Shown piece after piece: positions 32,798 through 39,859 of a stretch of 39,859 nt of DNA. A program made the translations under genes and the position numbers. The stretch is taken from assembly GCA_016286995.1 (NCBI GenBank), contig JAEEVA010000028.1, positions 1 through 39,859 of the forward strand. The letters run 5' to 3'. Below the pieces are notes generated by a model. It had not been told where the DNA came from and did no database searches. It saw nothing but the letters and a program-made list of their open reading frames with translations. Every line of letters starts with the position of its first letter. Position 1 is the first letter of the stretch. This DNA is from Prevotella sp. Its GTDB lineage: Bacteria; Bacteroidota; Bacteroidia; Bacteroidales; Bacteroidaceae.

Positions 32798-33448
32798 ATG
32801 AATAAGATAGTATTATTCTCAAATATTAAGGGTGGAGTCGGTAAGACTACAACCTCAGCCCATTTTACTGAGTATCTGACTGAGAAAGGATTTCCGGCCA
32901 TTGCTGTGGACGCAGACCTTCAGGCTTCTTTGAGCAGGCATCGTGAGCGTGAACTTGAAACAGATCCTGAGCATCCGATTCCTTGGGAGATTATTAAACT
33001 CAACACGCTCGATGCAAGCAAGTTGAAAGCCGATATGAAGAGGTTGCGCCAGAAAGACAGCATCATCGTGATTGACTGCCCAGGTAATCTCAACGACAAC
33101 AATCTCTCCATCATCTACTCGATGGCAGATCTGATTGTCATCCCCATGTCCTATGATGTTGACACGATTGATGCAACAGGCATCTTCGTTTCTGTCATTA
33201 GACAGACGACATCTGCCCGTCTGGTATTTCTGCCTAACCGCATTAACACTACAGAGGGTAAGGCTCATGAACGCGAGATGAGGGATGAGACTATTTCCAT
33301 TCTTGGCAAACTCGGAACAGTCACTCCACGAATCAAGCAGAGCGTGGTCATCAAGCGATACTCCACCCTCTATCCTCTCGACAAATACCAGTATGCCGCC
33401 GTAGAGCATGCATTCGACAGAATCATTGAAGAAATTAATAAACAATAG
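32798..33448 (+). CDS. ParA-family ATPase
   Basis: This 216-residue protein has the deviant Walker A KGGVGKTT (11-18), a Walker A' aspartate (VDADLQAS), Walker B (SIIVIDCPG) and IPMSYD near 120, so it is a compact ParA/MinD-type ATPase without an N-terminal DNA-binding domain. ParA proteins position or partition DNA; in mobile elements they support maintenance of the excised circle. It lies 84 bp after the HTH gene and 5 bp before the small partner gene. A short stem (CCGCA/TGCGG, 32736-32749) lies in the gap. Confidence 0.9.
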   Translation: MNKIVLFSNIKGGVGKTTTSAHFTEYLTEKGFPAIAVDADLQASLSRHRERELETDPEHPIPWEIIKLNTLDASKLKADMKRLRQKDSIIVIDCPGNLNDNNLSIIYSMADLIVIPMSYDVDTIDATGIFVSVIRQTTSARLVFLPNRINTTEGKAHEREMRDETISILGKLGTVTPRIKQSVVIKRYSTLYPLDKYQYAAVEHAFDRIIEEINKQ

Positions 33449-33453
33449 ACATT

Positions 33454-33813
33454 ATGGGAAAGAATACAAGTAATCAAATGGTGAATCCATGGCATTCCAA
33501 GAATAGTAACGGTAAGAGCCTTGCCGAGAGCGTCAACGAGATTATCAACAACAGCCCTGTCCTGTCTGAAGCAACAGATGAAATCACATCGTCAAAGTGC
33601 AAAGCCAGAGAATGGAAACGATTTACGGCACTGCTCGAAGACTATACGGGTGTGAAGGGACAAGGTGCTGCAGTGTGGATTCCCACCGAGGTCAAGAAGC
33701 GTATTGAGTTCGTCCGGGCCAATGCCAAGACGAACATTCCTATCCGTGCCCTTGCCGCAGCTATGATTGTAGCGTTCATTGATGAGCATCGCAATGAACT
33801 CAAAACACTGTAA
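33454..33813 (+). CDS. Small ParB-like partner of ParA
   Basis: This 119-residue basic protein is encoded 5 bp after parA. The C-terminal half (VWIPTEVKKRIEFVRA, then NIPIRALAAAMIVAFIDEH) resembles the ribbon-helix-helix-like end of mobile-element accessory proteins (DUF3408-like). The N-terminus is Asn/Ser-rich and probably disordered. By position it would be the DNA-binding partner of the ParA ATPase. The family is not certain. Confidence 0.65.
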   Translation: MGKNTSNQMVNPWHSKNSNGKSLAESVNEIINNSPVLSEATDEITSSKCKAREWKRFTALLEDYTGVKGQGAAVWIPTEVKKRIEFVRANAKTNIPIRALAAAMIVAFIDEHRNELKTL

Positions 33814-33845
33814 TCCATTATATAATTGCATAATACTTTTATAGA

Positions 33846-36536
33846 ATGATTGATCAGAAATACATTGATGAAGTTCTCGATAAAGTCGATTTGGCGGAAG
33901 TGGCAGAAGACTATGGTATTACTCTGAAACTTAAAGGCCATCGAGCCTGGGCCTGCTGTCCCTTCCACAATGAGGACACCGCATCGTTCTGCATCGATAC
34001 GGCTAAGAATCTCTGGTATTGCCATGGTTGTAACAAAGGTGGTAATGTCATCACCTTTGTCATGGAGAAGGATGACCTTTCCTTCCCTTTGGCTGTGAAG
34101 AAACTATTGAAAGATAAACTGGGCCACAATCTGACGGATGATGAAATGAAGTCCACACCCGAAGAAGAGGAAAGATACAAGAAGCTGGAGTCCATGCGTA
34201 TCATCAACGATAGGTTGAACACCTTTTTCGTTGAACAGCTTCAGAAAGACACGGAAGATGCCAAGGCTGCTAAAGCCTATATGCTTAACCGATGGGATGA
34301 GAAATACTGCCAGGAGCAACGTATCGGCTATGCTCCCAAAGACTGGTCTTCCGTTGTTGATTTTGCGACGAAGGCAGGACTGAGCCTTGACCTGATGCAA
34401 GAGATGGGCATCCTGAAACTGAGTGAGAAGACGCATTCGCTATACTGCGTCTATAGAAACCGTATCATGATTCCAATCAGAGACAGATACAATCATATCG
34501 AGGGATTCACGGCACGGGCATTGGATGAAGATGCCGATTGCAAATACCTCAATTCTGCCGATAGCGAACTATACCACAAGTCTCATTCCATCTTCGGCAT
34601 CGACAGTGCCATACGTTCGGCTAAGAAGCAGGGAAAACTGTTCTTGGTGGAAGGGGCTCCTGATGTCATGAAACTACAATCGCTCGACATATCCAATACG
34701 ATAGCCTCCCTTGGTGGCTCATGGACAGTCAATCAGTTCCAGAAACTGAAAGACTATCGCTTGCAGGATTGCACCCTCTGCTTTATTCCAGACTCAGATA
34801 TTCCGAAAGACGGGGAAGAACTCGGTGCAGGCTTTTGTAACGTTATACGTAACGGAGCCCTTGCTATGCAGCAGGGTTTTACCGTCAGTGTCAGGGAGAT
34901 ACCCAATGACCTCAGCGTAGAACAGCCAAAGAAGATTGATCCCGATGAGTATTTCAGCGACAAGACCGACCTCAACAAATTGGAAGAAAGGGAGTTCTTG
35001 CTATGGGCATTTGAGAAGAAGTTCGATAAAAACGGGACTACTGAGGAAAAGCAGAAGGTTATCGATGAAACGTGCAATCTGCTCCTGTGTATCAAGGATG
35101 AAGCCGTTTTGGAGCGATACATCACGGAACTGGCTAAGATGGACGGCAACAAGACCATCTGGCGACAGGCTTACAATTCCGCAAAGAAGCGCCAGCAGGA
35201 ACGTATCTCTGAGAAGAATAAGGAAGGTGGCATTGACATGCTCCGGTCTTTCGGTTTTACCGTTCAGCATGGATGCTATTATGGCTTCAACAAAAACGGT
35301 GACGAAGTACAATGGTCAAACTTCACATTGAAGCCGCTGTTTCATATTAAAGACGACATCCGACCTGTTCGATTATTTGAAATCGCAAACGATGTAACAG
35401 GGAACAATAGGGAAATAATAGAGTTGGATATGGACGCAATGACCTCGGCAAGGGCATTCCGTAAAAAGCTATTGGGTATCGGCAACTATACTTGGCTGGC
35501 AGGTGAGGATGCTCTGATACAACTACAACGGTATCTCGCCAGAGTTACAGAGACGGCTGTGGAAGTGAAACAACTTGGCTGGCAATCGCAGGGTTTCTTC
35601 TGCTTCTGTAATGGTGCGCTGGAAGAAGGCATCTGGAAACCGGTGGACGAACTTGGAATAGTCCGCTTGGATTCTGGCAATTATTACCTTCCCGCTATGT
35701 CTCAGCTCTATAAGAACTCAACAGTATTATATACCAATGAGAAAAAGTATTGCCATCTTTCCACCTCCAATATCTCACTGCACGACTATTTTGCCAAGAT
35801 TATCGGTGTATTCGGGGATAATGCAAAAGTTGGGATCAGCTTCTACATCGCTACGCTCTTTCGTGATATAGTCATGGGCAAGACGGCATGTCTGCCTCTA
35901 TTGAATATCTTCGGCCCTAAAGGTTCTGGTAAGACTGAACTGGCAGAGACACTGATGTCGTTCTTCATGACTGGCAACGAGCCGCTGAATATTGAAACGG
36001 CAACTGTTCCAGCCTTGGCTGATGCTATAGCCAGCGTAAGCAACATGCTTGTCCATGTTGATGAATACAAAAATGGTATCGACATAAAGAAGGTAGAGTT
36101 GATGAAGGACGCATGGGCAGGAATCGGACGCTATAGGATGAACATGGACAAGGATAAAAAGCGCGAACAGTCGCACGTAGATTCCTGCATCATATTGACA
36201 GGACAGGAAATCCCTACGGCAGACATCGCTCTTTTCTCCCGTCTTATATTCCTGACCTATGAGAAACAGCATCACACACTGGAAGAACGCGATAAGTTCT
36301 CTGAGTTGATGCAATACCGACAGATGGGAGCCACTCATATTACATTGGAAATTCTCAAATTGCGTCCTACGTTCATTGCCAACTTCGACAAAGCATGGCA
36401 GAAGGCCAGGATAGATTTACATTCCCGTACTGCTGCATACAAAATCAATGATCGCATCGAAAAGAACTGGCTCTTTTCACTTTCGGCATTCCTGACAATT
36501 GAGACCTGGATATCATCGCAGAAGATGATGACGTAG
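33846..36536 (+). CDS. CHC2/Toprim primase with helicase-type ATPase, 3' end truncated
   Basis: The protein begins with a DnaG-type CHC2 zinc finger (CCPFHNEDTASFC...WYCHGC, residues 37-62), then a Toprim domain (LFLVEGAPDVM and IPDSDIPKDG, about 255-330) and, near 690-800, a helicase-like ATPase (IFGPKGSGKTE Walker A; MLVHVDEYKNG Walker B; SCIILTGQEIP). It would prime and unwind DNA of the element. Native sequence ends at about FLTIE (near 36502). The last ten residues, TWISSQKMMT, are yraN DNA read in another frame, so about 896 residues remain and the natural C-terminus is missing. All motifs of both enzymatic parts are intact, so activity is possible. It starts 32 bp after the ParB-like gene. 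Confidence 0.85.
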   Translation: MIDQKYIDEVLDKVDLAEVAEDYGITLKLKGHRAWACCPFHNEDTASFCIDTAKNLWYCHGCNKGGNVITFVMEKDDLSFPLAVKKLLKDKLGHNLTDDEMKSTPEEEERYKKLESMRIINDRLNTFFVEQLQKDTEDAKAAKAYMLNRWDEKYCQEQRIGYAPKDWSSVVDFATKAGLSLDLMQEMGILKLSEKTHSLYCVYRNRIMIPIRDRYNHIEGFTARALDEDADCKYLNSADSELYHKSHSIFGIDSAIRSAKKQGKLFLVEGAPDVMKLQSLDISNTIASLGGSWTVNQFQKLKDYRLQDCTLCFIPDSDIPKDGEELGAGFCNVIRNGALAMQQGFTVSVREIPNDLSVEQPKKIDPDEYFSDKTDLNKLEEREFLLWAFEKKFDKNGTTEEKQKVIDETCNLLLCIKDEAVLERYITELAKMDGNKTIWRQAYNSAKKRQQERISEKNKEGGIDMLRSFGFTVQHGCYYGFNKNGDEVQWSNFTLKPLFHIKDDIRPVRLFEIANDVTGNNREIIELDMDAMTSARAFRKKLLGIGNYTWLAGEDALIQLQRYLARVTETAVEVKQLGWQSQGFFCFCNGALEEGIWKPVDELGIVRLDSGNYYLPAMSQLYKNSTVLYTNEKKYCHLSTSNISLHDYFAKIIGVFGDNAKVGISFYIATLFRDIVMGKTACLPLLNIFGPKGSGKTELAETLMSFFMTGNEPLNIETATVPALADAIASVSNMLVHVDEYKNGIDIKKVELMKDAWAGIGRYRMNMDKDKKREQSHVDSCIILTGQEIPTADIALFSRLIFLTYEKQHHTLEERDKFSELMQYRQMGATHITLEILKLRPTFIANFDKAWQKARIDLHSRTAAYKINDRIEKNWLFSLSAFLTIETWISSQKMMT

Positions 36537-36754
36537 TTGTATTTGTAGAAGTGAAGACGCGCCGCAACAACATCTTCGGTGACCCCGAAGAAGCCATCGA
36601 CTTCCGCAAGCAACGGAGTCTGCAGCTGGCCATCAACCACTACGTGAAGGAAAATCGGATACGGAAGGAGATACGCTTTGACATCATCGCCGTCACCGGC
36701 ACGCCAGAGACAAGCCATGACATCCGGCATATCCAAGACGTGGCGTTGTTATAA
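36503..36754 (+). pseudogene. yraN: YraN-family protein, C-terminal fragment
   Basis: The reading frame from GAC at 36503 encodes 83 residues of a YraN (UPF0102) protein: DLDIIAEDDDVVVFVEVKTR, then NNIFGDPEEAIDFRKQR, and IRFDIIAVTG to the stop. A TGA directly precedes it (36500-36502). The family's first 35 or so residues are missing, and no ATG is available; a GTG at 36551 would remove the Asp of the nuclease-like motif. The fragment begins exactly where the primase gene loses its identity, marking a junction. The sequence still looks like functional codons, so the break is recent or artificial. Confidence 0.88.
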
Positions 36755-36777
36755 CTATTGTGAGAGATATAAAAGGA

Positions 36778-36839
36778 TTTTGCGACAGTTATGGCAAGGT
36801 TTGCCGTTTCTGTCGCAAATTTCGTATATGCACCATAGG
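36778..36839 (+). terminator. yraN-tail terminator hairpin, repeated before the paralogous lipoprotein
   Basis: TTTGCGACAG (36779-36788) pairs with CTGTCGCAAA (36810-36819), with an inner GGCAA/TTGCC stem. The whole 62-nt block recurs at 39559-39620 with two changes. It is 24 bp after the yraN stop. A weak T-run (ATTTC) follows. Confidence 0.75.
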
Positions 36840-36889
36840 AAGGAGAATTGAAAAAATGAAGAATTGTAGGATTGAAGTTGGAAAGTGCG

Positions 36890-36897
36890 TACCTTTG
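36890..36897 (+). promoter_or_regulatory. Promoter of the first surface lipoprotein gene
   Basis: TACCTTTG (36890-36897) followed by CCGTCG, the same block as at 39210 and 39671. The upstream region contains ATTGAA repeats (36846-36880). The ATG at 36945 follows a leader of about 40 nt ending in ATTAAGATTATG, an ending also seen before the small peptide gene. Confidence 0.7.
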
Positions 36898-36944
36898 CCG
36901 TCGTAATTAAGAAACAAAGTATAAACAAATAAAAAATTAAGATT

Positions 36945-38987
36945 ATGGCAAAGAAATCATTTTTGGTAAAGACAGTGCTCATGAGCATGCTTACCGCAGT
37001 AACTTTCACTGGTTTTACATCCTGCCAGGACGATGACTTCGACCTCGACACCATGCCTGAACAGCCCGCGATGACCCGTGGCCTCGGCGGCTACGACAAC
37101 GTCAACGACGAGGATTATCTGGCGTGTAATAACAAATTCACGAAGGACAACTGGCGCCAGAACGCTTTCATCTACCTCTACGACAAACAGTCGAGCGACG
37201 ACTGGGGACTCCTGGCCCGCCAAGGCTATAAGAAGGTGGCACTGCCCTGGGCTTCGAAGGTGGACAACAGCCTGAGCGTGCAGAGCCACATCCCTTCTGC
37301 GCTGGTGGACCAGACAACCCCCGAAAACGGATGGGAGATGGTGCTCAACTATTGCGGATACAACCAGGACGCTAACGCCAACCTCATCTTCTTCTACAAC
37401 AAATATACGGGCATGATGCGCGTGATGTACTACATTCCCGAAGACTTCAGCGGCGGCGGCGACCACTTCTGGGAGATTTCCGTGACCGACAACATGGCCT
37501 ATCGCTCACCTTGGAGATACGGCGTGCCCATGGACAGAACCATTACCGACAAAAGCGCCATCAACCAGAATGATCAGGGCAATATGCACGACCTCGTGAT
37601 GCCCTGGTGCAACGAGATGGGTGCCGACGCACGTACGCCAAACCAGGGATGGTGGGCCTTCGACTTCGACATGTCGAACTATAACACCAATCACATGATC
37701 ACCGATAAAGACGAAATCGTGCTGACGATGCACACGCAGGATAAATCGGCAGTGACGCTGCAGAGTACCCTGACGGGTCAACTGAGCGGTACCATCAACC
37801 TTAGTTCCGCCGGCGGTCTCTCTGGCGGCGACTGCGCCAACGGCATCATGACAGGCATCGCCTCTGTCGGGAAGTTTATATCTGGCGGTGTAGCTTTCAA
37901 GAAAGCGACCGCCGTAGAAGCCTTCAGCGGACTGGCCGACGGTCTGGGTCTCGGTGCGGCTATGGCAGGCATCTTCGGCGGCGGAGACGGAACCAGCCTC
38001 GATGGAACCATCAGCCTCGGCATGACCGGCAACATCGATACGCAGGGTATCATCAAGTCGGCACAGGTTGCCAAGGGCTTCCCGTCGGCTCTCCATATCA
38101 AGATGGCCAAGTTCGACCTGAAGAACTCGCACATGGGGCAGGGCGTGTGGAACCTGAAGACGGCTCCGTTCATCTATATGACCAATCAGATGCAAGCTGG
38201 TTATAACGTCCCATGGAAGGATGAAAAAGATGCCAAAGCCGATATTCCCTGTTTCGGATGCATTTGGTTCTTCGACCCTCACAGTGTTCAGGTGGAGCTG
38301 AATCATGATATCTTCCCAGAAGGTCAGATTGAATCTATGAAGGTGGATGTCCTCCCTGGCGCCCGCTTCGCCAACAAGGTGACTGGCACCGACGGATATC
38401 GGAAATTCCTCGGACTCAAAGACCGAGACCTGAATAAGATTAATACTTTTGGTTTTAATACCGGATTGGGAGATATGGGGAAGATAGCTAGTAAGTATAT
38501 AACATGGGGTCAGGCAAATCAGAGTGAGATACTCTCCTACTACTACAGAAATTGCTGGAATGATCGTCCTGAGGGCACAGAATATTGTATTTATGCTCCG
38601 ATAGAGAAGGTGAATGGTAGCCCGCAGGTTGTATATGGTATGGGCATAAGAAAACAGAAGTGCATTGTTGAACCTCAGTTGGCGGTTAGCGCTTCTAGTA
38701 ATTCATGCATCGCACCCCCAGTGGAAGTCAATGTGCAGGTAACGCTCACGATGAAAGATGGCAAGAAATACGTCTTCAACCGCATCTACCTGCCGCAAGT
38801 AGAGTTCAAGCAGAATACGCAGCAGAATCTGGTGGATCTGTGGAACAATAACTTCAACGTCAAGGACTACAAGAACTATCAGAAGTACGACCTTGAGACC
38901 TACGACTACAACCGCAAGCGCTGCTACGACAAGATCAAGTTTATGTTCCCCAATGCCAACATCAGCTACGAGGCATGGGACAAATAA
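36945..38987 (+). CDS. Surface-exposed lipoprotein of unknown family
   Basis: I do not recognise this 680-residue protein. The N-terminus is a lipoprotein signal (hydrophobic segment about 8-25, TSC with Cys27) followed by QDDDFDLD, an acidic stretch matching the Bacteroidetes lipoprotein export signal for surface display. A Gly-rich hydrophobic stretch at about 285-370 (GGLSGGDCANGIMTGIASVG; GLGLGAAMAGIFGGG) could insert in a membrane or pack as a beta/helix core. The N-terminal 21 residues are nearly identical to those of the gene at 39797. Codons between about 38430 and 38720 are clearly more AT-rich than on either side. It lies alone between its own promoter and terminator. Confidence 0.8.
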   Translation: MAKKSFLVKTVLMSMLTAVTFTGFTSCQDDDFDLDTMPEQPAMTRGLGGYDNVNDEDYLACNNKFTKDNWRQNAFIYLYDKQSSDDWGLLARQGYKKVALPWASKVDNSLSVQSHIPSALVDQTTPENGWEMVLNYCGYNQDANANLIFFYNKYTGMMRVMYYIPEDFSGGGDHFWEISVTDNMAYRSPWRYGVPMDRTITDKSAINQNDQGNMHDLVMPWCNEMGADARTPNQGWWAFDFDMSNYNTNHMITDKDEIVLTMHTQDKSAVTLQSTLTGQLSGTINLSSAGGLSGGDCANGIMTGIASVGKFISGGVAFKKATAVEAFSGLADGLGLGAAMAGIFGGGDGTSLDGTISLGMTGNIDTQGIIKSAQVAKGFPSALHIKMAKFDLKNSHMGQGVWNLKTAPFIYMTNQMQAGYNVPWKDEKDAKADIPCFGCIWFFDPHSVQVELNHDIFPEGQIESMKVDVLPGARFANKVTGTDGYRKFLGLKDRDLNKINTFGFNTGLGDMGKIASKYITWGQANQSEILSYYYRNCWNDRPEGTEYCIYAPIEKVNGSPQVVYGMGIRKQKCIVEPQLAVSASSNSCIAPPVEVNVQVTLTMKDGKKYVFNRIYLPQVEFKQNTQQNLVDLWNNNFNVKDYKNYQKYDLETYDYNRKRCYDKIKFMFPNANISYEAWDK

Positions 38988-39003
38988 GATGAAACAACCG
39001 ATT

Positions 39004-39046
39004 TGCGGCAGTTATGGCATGGTTTACCATATCTGCCGCATTTTTT
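39004..39046 (+). terminator. Terminator of the surface lipoprotein gene
   Basis: TGCGGCAG (39004-39011) pairs with CTGCCGCA (39033-39040), with an inner ATGG/CCAT stem, followed by six T. It is related to the 62-nt hairpins at 36778 and 39559, with paired substitutions in the stem. Confidence 0.9.
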
Positions 39047-39292
39047 CGTTTTCTACTGTCAGGCCTTGATGAACGCCACCTTGCGGCGGTTCTGCTGGAA
39101 AACGACAAGATTTTGCCCTATAGACCACTTATGTCGTTTCGTTCCCACCCTGTCGCAACAACTCAGAGAAGATTTCGCCTAAATTTTTGGAATCAGGCAA
39201 AAGTCGCTGTACCTTTGCCGTCGCAAACAAGAGAATTAATAAAATAATAATAAGTAAAATTAAAACCCAAGTCCCGGAAGGGCATTAAGATT
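39047..39292. other. Spacer and leader before the double-glycine peptide gene
   Basis: No gene is supported in 39047-39183. On the minus strand 39113-39060 could encode a short gene end (VVFQQNRRKVAFIKA), but a stop lies just upstream. The leader downstream of the promoter (39220-39292) is AT-rich and includes CCCGGAAGGG, a possible small hairpin near the ATG. Confidence 0.4.
39184..39217 (+). promoter_or_regulatory. Promoter of the double-glycine peptide gene
   Basis: TACCTTTG (39210-39217) lies 20 nt after TTTTTG (39184-39189), a good -33/-7 pair, followed by CCGTCGCAAA as in the promoter at 39671. Confidence 0.75.
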
Positions 39293-39418
39293 ATGAAGAA
39301 AATGAATGTAAACAAGGAGCAGGTTTCAATGAGCGAGCTGGAACAGGTGAACGGTGGTATTCTCCTTAGTAAACATCTCCTTCCAAAAAGTGTTTCAGCA
39401 TGGAATTCTAAACTCTAG
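39293..39418 (+). CDS. Double-glycine leader peptide (bacteriocin/RiPP-like precursor)
   Basis: This 41-codon ORF, too short for most gene finders, encodes a leader MKKMNVNKEQVSMSELEQVN ending in GG (residues 21-22), and a 19-residue putative mature peptide, ILLSKHLLPKSVSAWNSKL. The leader fits the LSxxELxxVxGG pattern of class II bacteriocins and other substrates of peptidase-containing (C39) ABC transporters: Met13/Ser14, Glu15-Leu16, Val19 and Gly-Gly. The core is cationic and amphipathic, with two Lys and one Trp region and no Cys. The gene has its own promoter (TACCTTTG at 39210) and a strong terminator (39471-39515), so the RNA would be about 290 nt. No transporter, immunity or maturation gene is visible in the window. 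Function is inferred from the leader only. Confidence 0.8.
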   Translation: MKKMNVNKEQVSMSELEQVNGGILLSKHLLPKSVSAWNSKL

Positions 39419-39470
39419 TCGTAACACAATTATTGCGTTTATTAGCCAGAGGGCGCTATAAGTATCCATT

Positions 39471-39515
39471 ACAGTGAAGGGGCTCGCAGCAATGCGGGTC
39501 CCTTCACTGTTTTTT
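39471..39515 (+). terminator. Terminator of the double-glycine peptide gene
   Basis: ACAGTGAAGGG (39471-39481) pairs perfectly with CCCTTCACTGT (39500-39510), followed by TTTTTT. It lies 52 bp after the peptide stop. Confidence 0.93.
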
Positions 39516-39558
39516 GGAGCAAAGGAATCAATGGGAGTGAGGCTGACTTTTTTGTGGG

Positions 39559-39620
39559 TTTTGCGACAGTTATGGCAAGGATTGCCGTTTCTGTCGCAAA
39601 TGTCGTATATGCACCATAGG
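39559..39620 (+). repeat. Second copy of the 62-nt hairpin block
   Basis: Identical to 36778-39839-type block at 36778-36839 except for two bases; stems 39560-39569 and 39591-39600. It lies after a complete terminator, so it is not needed to end the peptide transcript and looks like part of a duplicated cassette leading into the paralogous gene. Confidence 0.85.
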
Positions 39621-39647
39621 CTTCTCTGCCGGAAATCATCCTTTTTG

Positions 39648-39678
39648 TTGGAACGGGCCACAAATCGCCGTACCTTTG
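39648..39678 (+). promoter_or_regulatory. Promoter of the second surface lipoprotein gene
   Basis: TACCTTTG (39671-39678) is 20 nt after TTG (39648-39650). CCGTCGCAAA follows. The leader to the ATG at 39797 is about 110 nt and contains the AATAAGCGAGTAAAGAGCCG repeat (39693-39712) of the family seen at 7252. Confidence 0.7.
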
Positions 39679-39796
39679 CCGTCGCAAAACCGCGAATAAG
39701 CGAGTAAAGAGCCGAAAGAATTTCGAGCTATTTCGAGCGGAAGCGGTTTCGAGCTTTAGCTCAAACAGAAAATAAGTATAACAAAAAATAAGAACA

Positions 39797-39859
39797 ATGA
39801 AAAAGAATTCATTCCTGGTAAAGACAGTGCGCATGAGCATGCTTACCGCAGTTAGTATT
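39797..39859 (+). CDS. Paralogous surface lipoprotein, N-terminus only
   Basis: Twenty-one codons (MKKNSFLVKTVRMSMLTAVSI) run into the window end. The DNA from GTAAAGACAGTGC onward matches 36967-36999 at nearly every base, so it starts a paralogue of the 680-residue lipoprotein. The lipobox and acidic export signal lie beyond the window. Confidence 0.8.
   Translation, partial: MKKNSFLVKTVRMSMLTAVSI

Noticed and set aside
39060..39113. Short minus-strand gene remnant (VVFQQNRRKVAFIKA)
   Set aside because: Plausible protein ending, but only about 17 codons before an upstream stop and no recognisable family.
39014..39247. 77-codon ORF between the lipoprotein and the small peptide gene
   Set aside because: It starts inside the terminator hairpin and runs through the next promoter; the sequence has no domain.

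Overview
The window looks like chromosomal DNA of a Prevotella-type Bacteroidales (Prevotella, Segatella or Xylanibacter, gut or rumen). Genes are preceded by the Bacteroidetes -7 box TAnnTTTG, often with a -33 TTTG/TTG 19-20 nt upstream. Secreted proteins have Sec signals or lipoboxes. The two giant BspA-like proteins end in the YTLDGRKL...GRKVVM tail typical of this group. Extragenic DNA is full of 7-8 bp simple repeats and palindromes.

Layout. 1-1157: a gene tail, a small helicase-associated-domain protein and a DUF6078 protein, then an array of eight 22-bp repeats (1175-1350). 1563-3470: gdhA (NADP-type glutamate dehydrogenase) and an RlpA-like protein whose start lies in a perfect 29-bp inverted repeat. 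3873-7190 (minus): a BspA-like LRR/beta-helix surface protein with the same repeat family at both ends. 7825-22202 (minus): seven consecutive genes, probably one operon read right to left: two type-B carboxylesterases, a two-part CE1-type esterase, two GH31 alpha-glycosidases (one with a PA14 insert), a GH95 and a GH97 enzyme. Together they could strip side chains (acyl/feruloyl, xylosyl, fucosyl or galactosyl) from a plant hemicellulose such as complex glucuronoarabinoxylan or xyloglucan. No SusC/SusD, endo-glycanase or regulator is present. 22308-27548 (minus): a second, larger BspA-like protein with four DUF285-type modules.

27843-36502 is a mobile element: a tyrosine recombinase, a three-gene cargo operon (Schlafen/AlbA_2 ATPase plus two unrecognised proteins), a helix-turn-helix protein, ParA, a ParB-like small protein and a CHC2/Toprim primase with a helicase-type ATPase. 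It ends abruptly: the primase gene loses its 3' end and runs into the C-terminal 83 codons of yraN. The rest of the element and the 5' end of yraN are absent, so this is a deletion, a rearrangement or an assembly join.

36945-39859: a surface lipoprotein gene with an acidic export signal, a 41-codon gene for a peptide with a classic double-glycine leader, and the start of a paralogue of the lipoprotein cut by the window end. All three have the same TACCTTTGCCGTCG promoter block and related hairpins, one pair with compensatory base changes. This small locus is the best candidate for an undescribed system.

A second theme is that repeat elements lie inside coding sequence: a palindromic pair and an IR-like element in one GH31 enzyme, another repeat in the same loop of the second GH31, a single arm near the end of the LRR protein, and simple repeats that supply the C-terminus and stop codon of two glycosidases.
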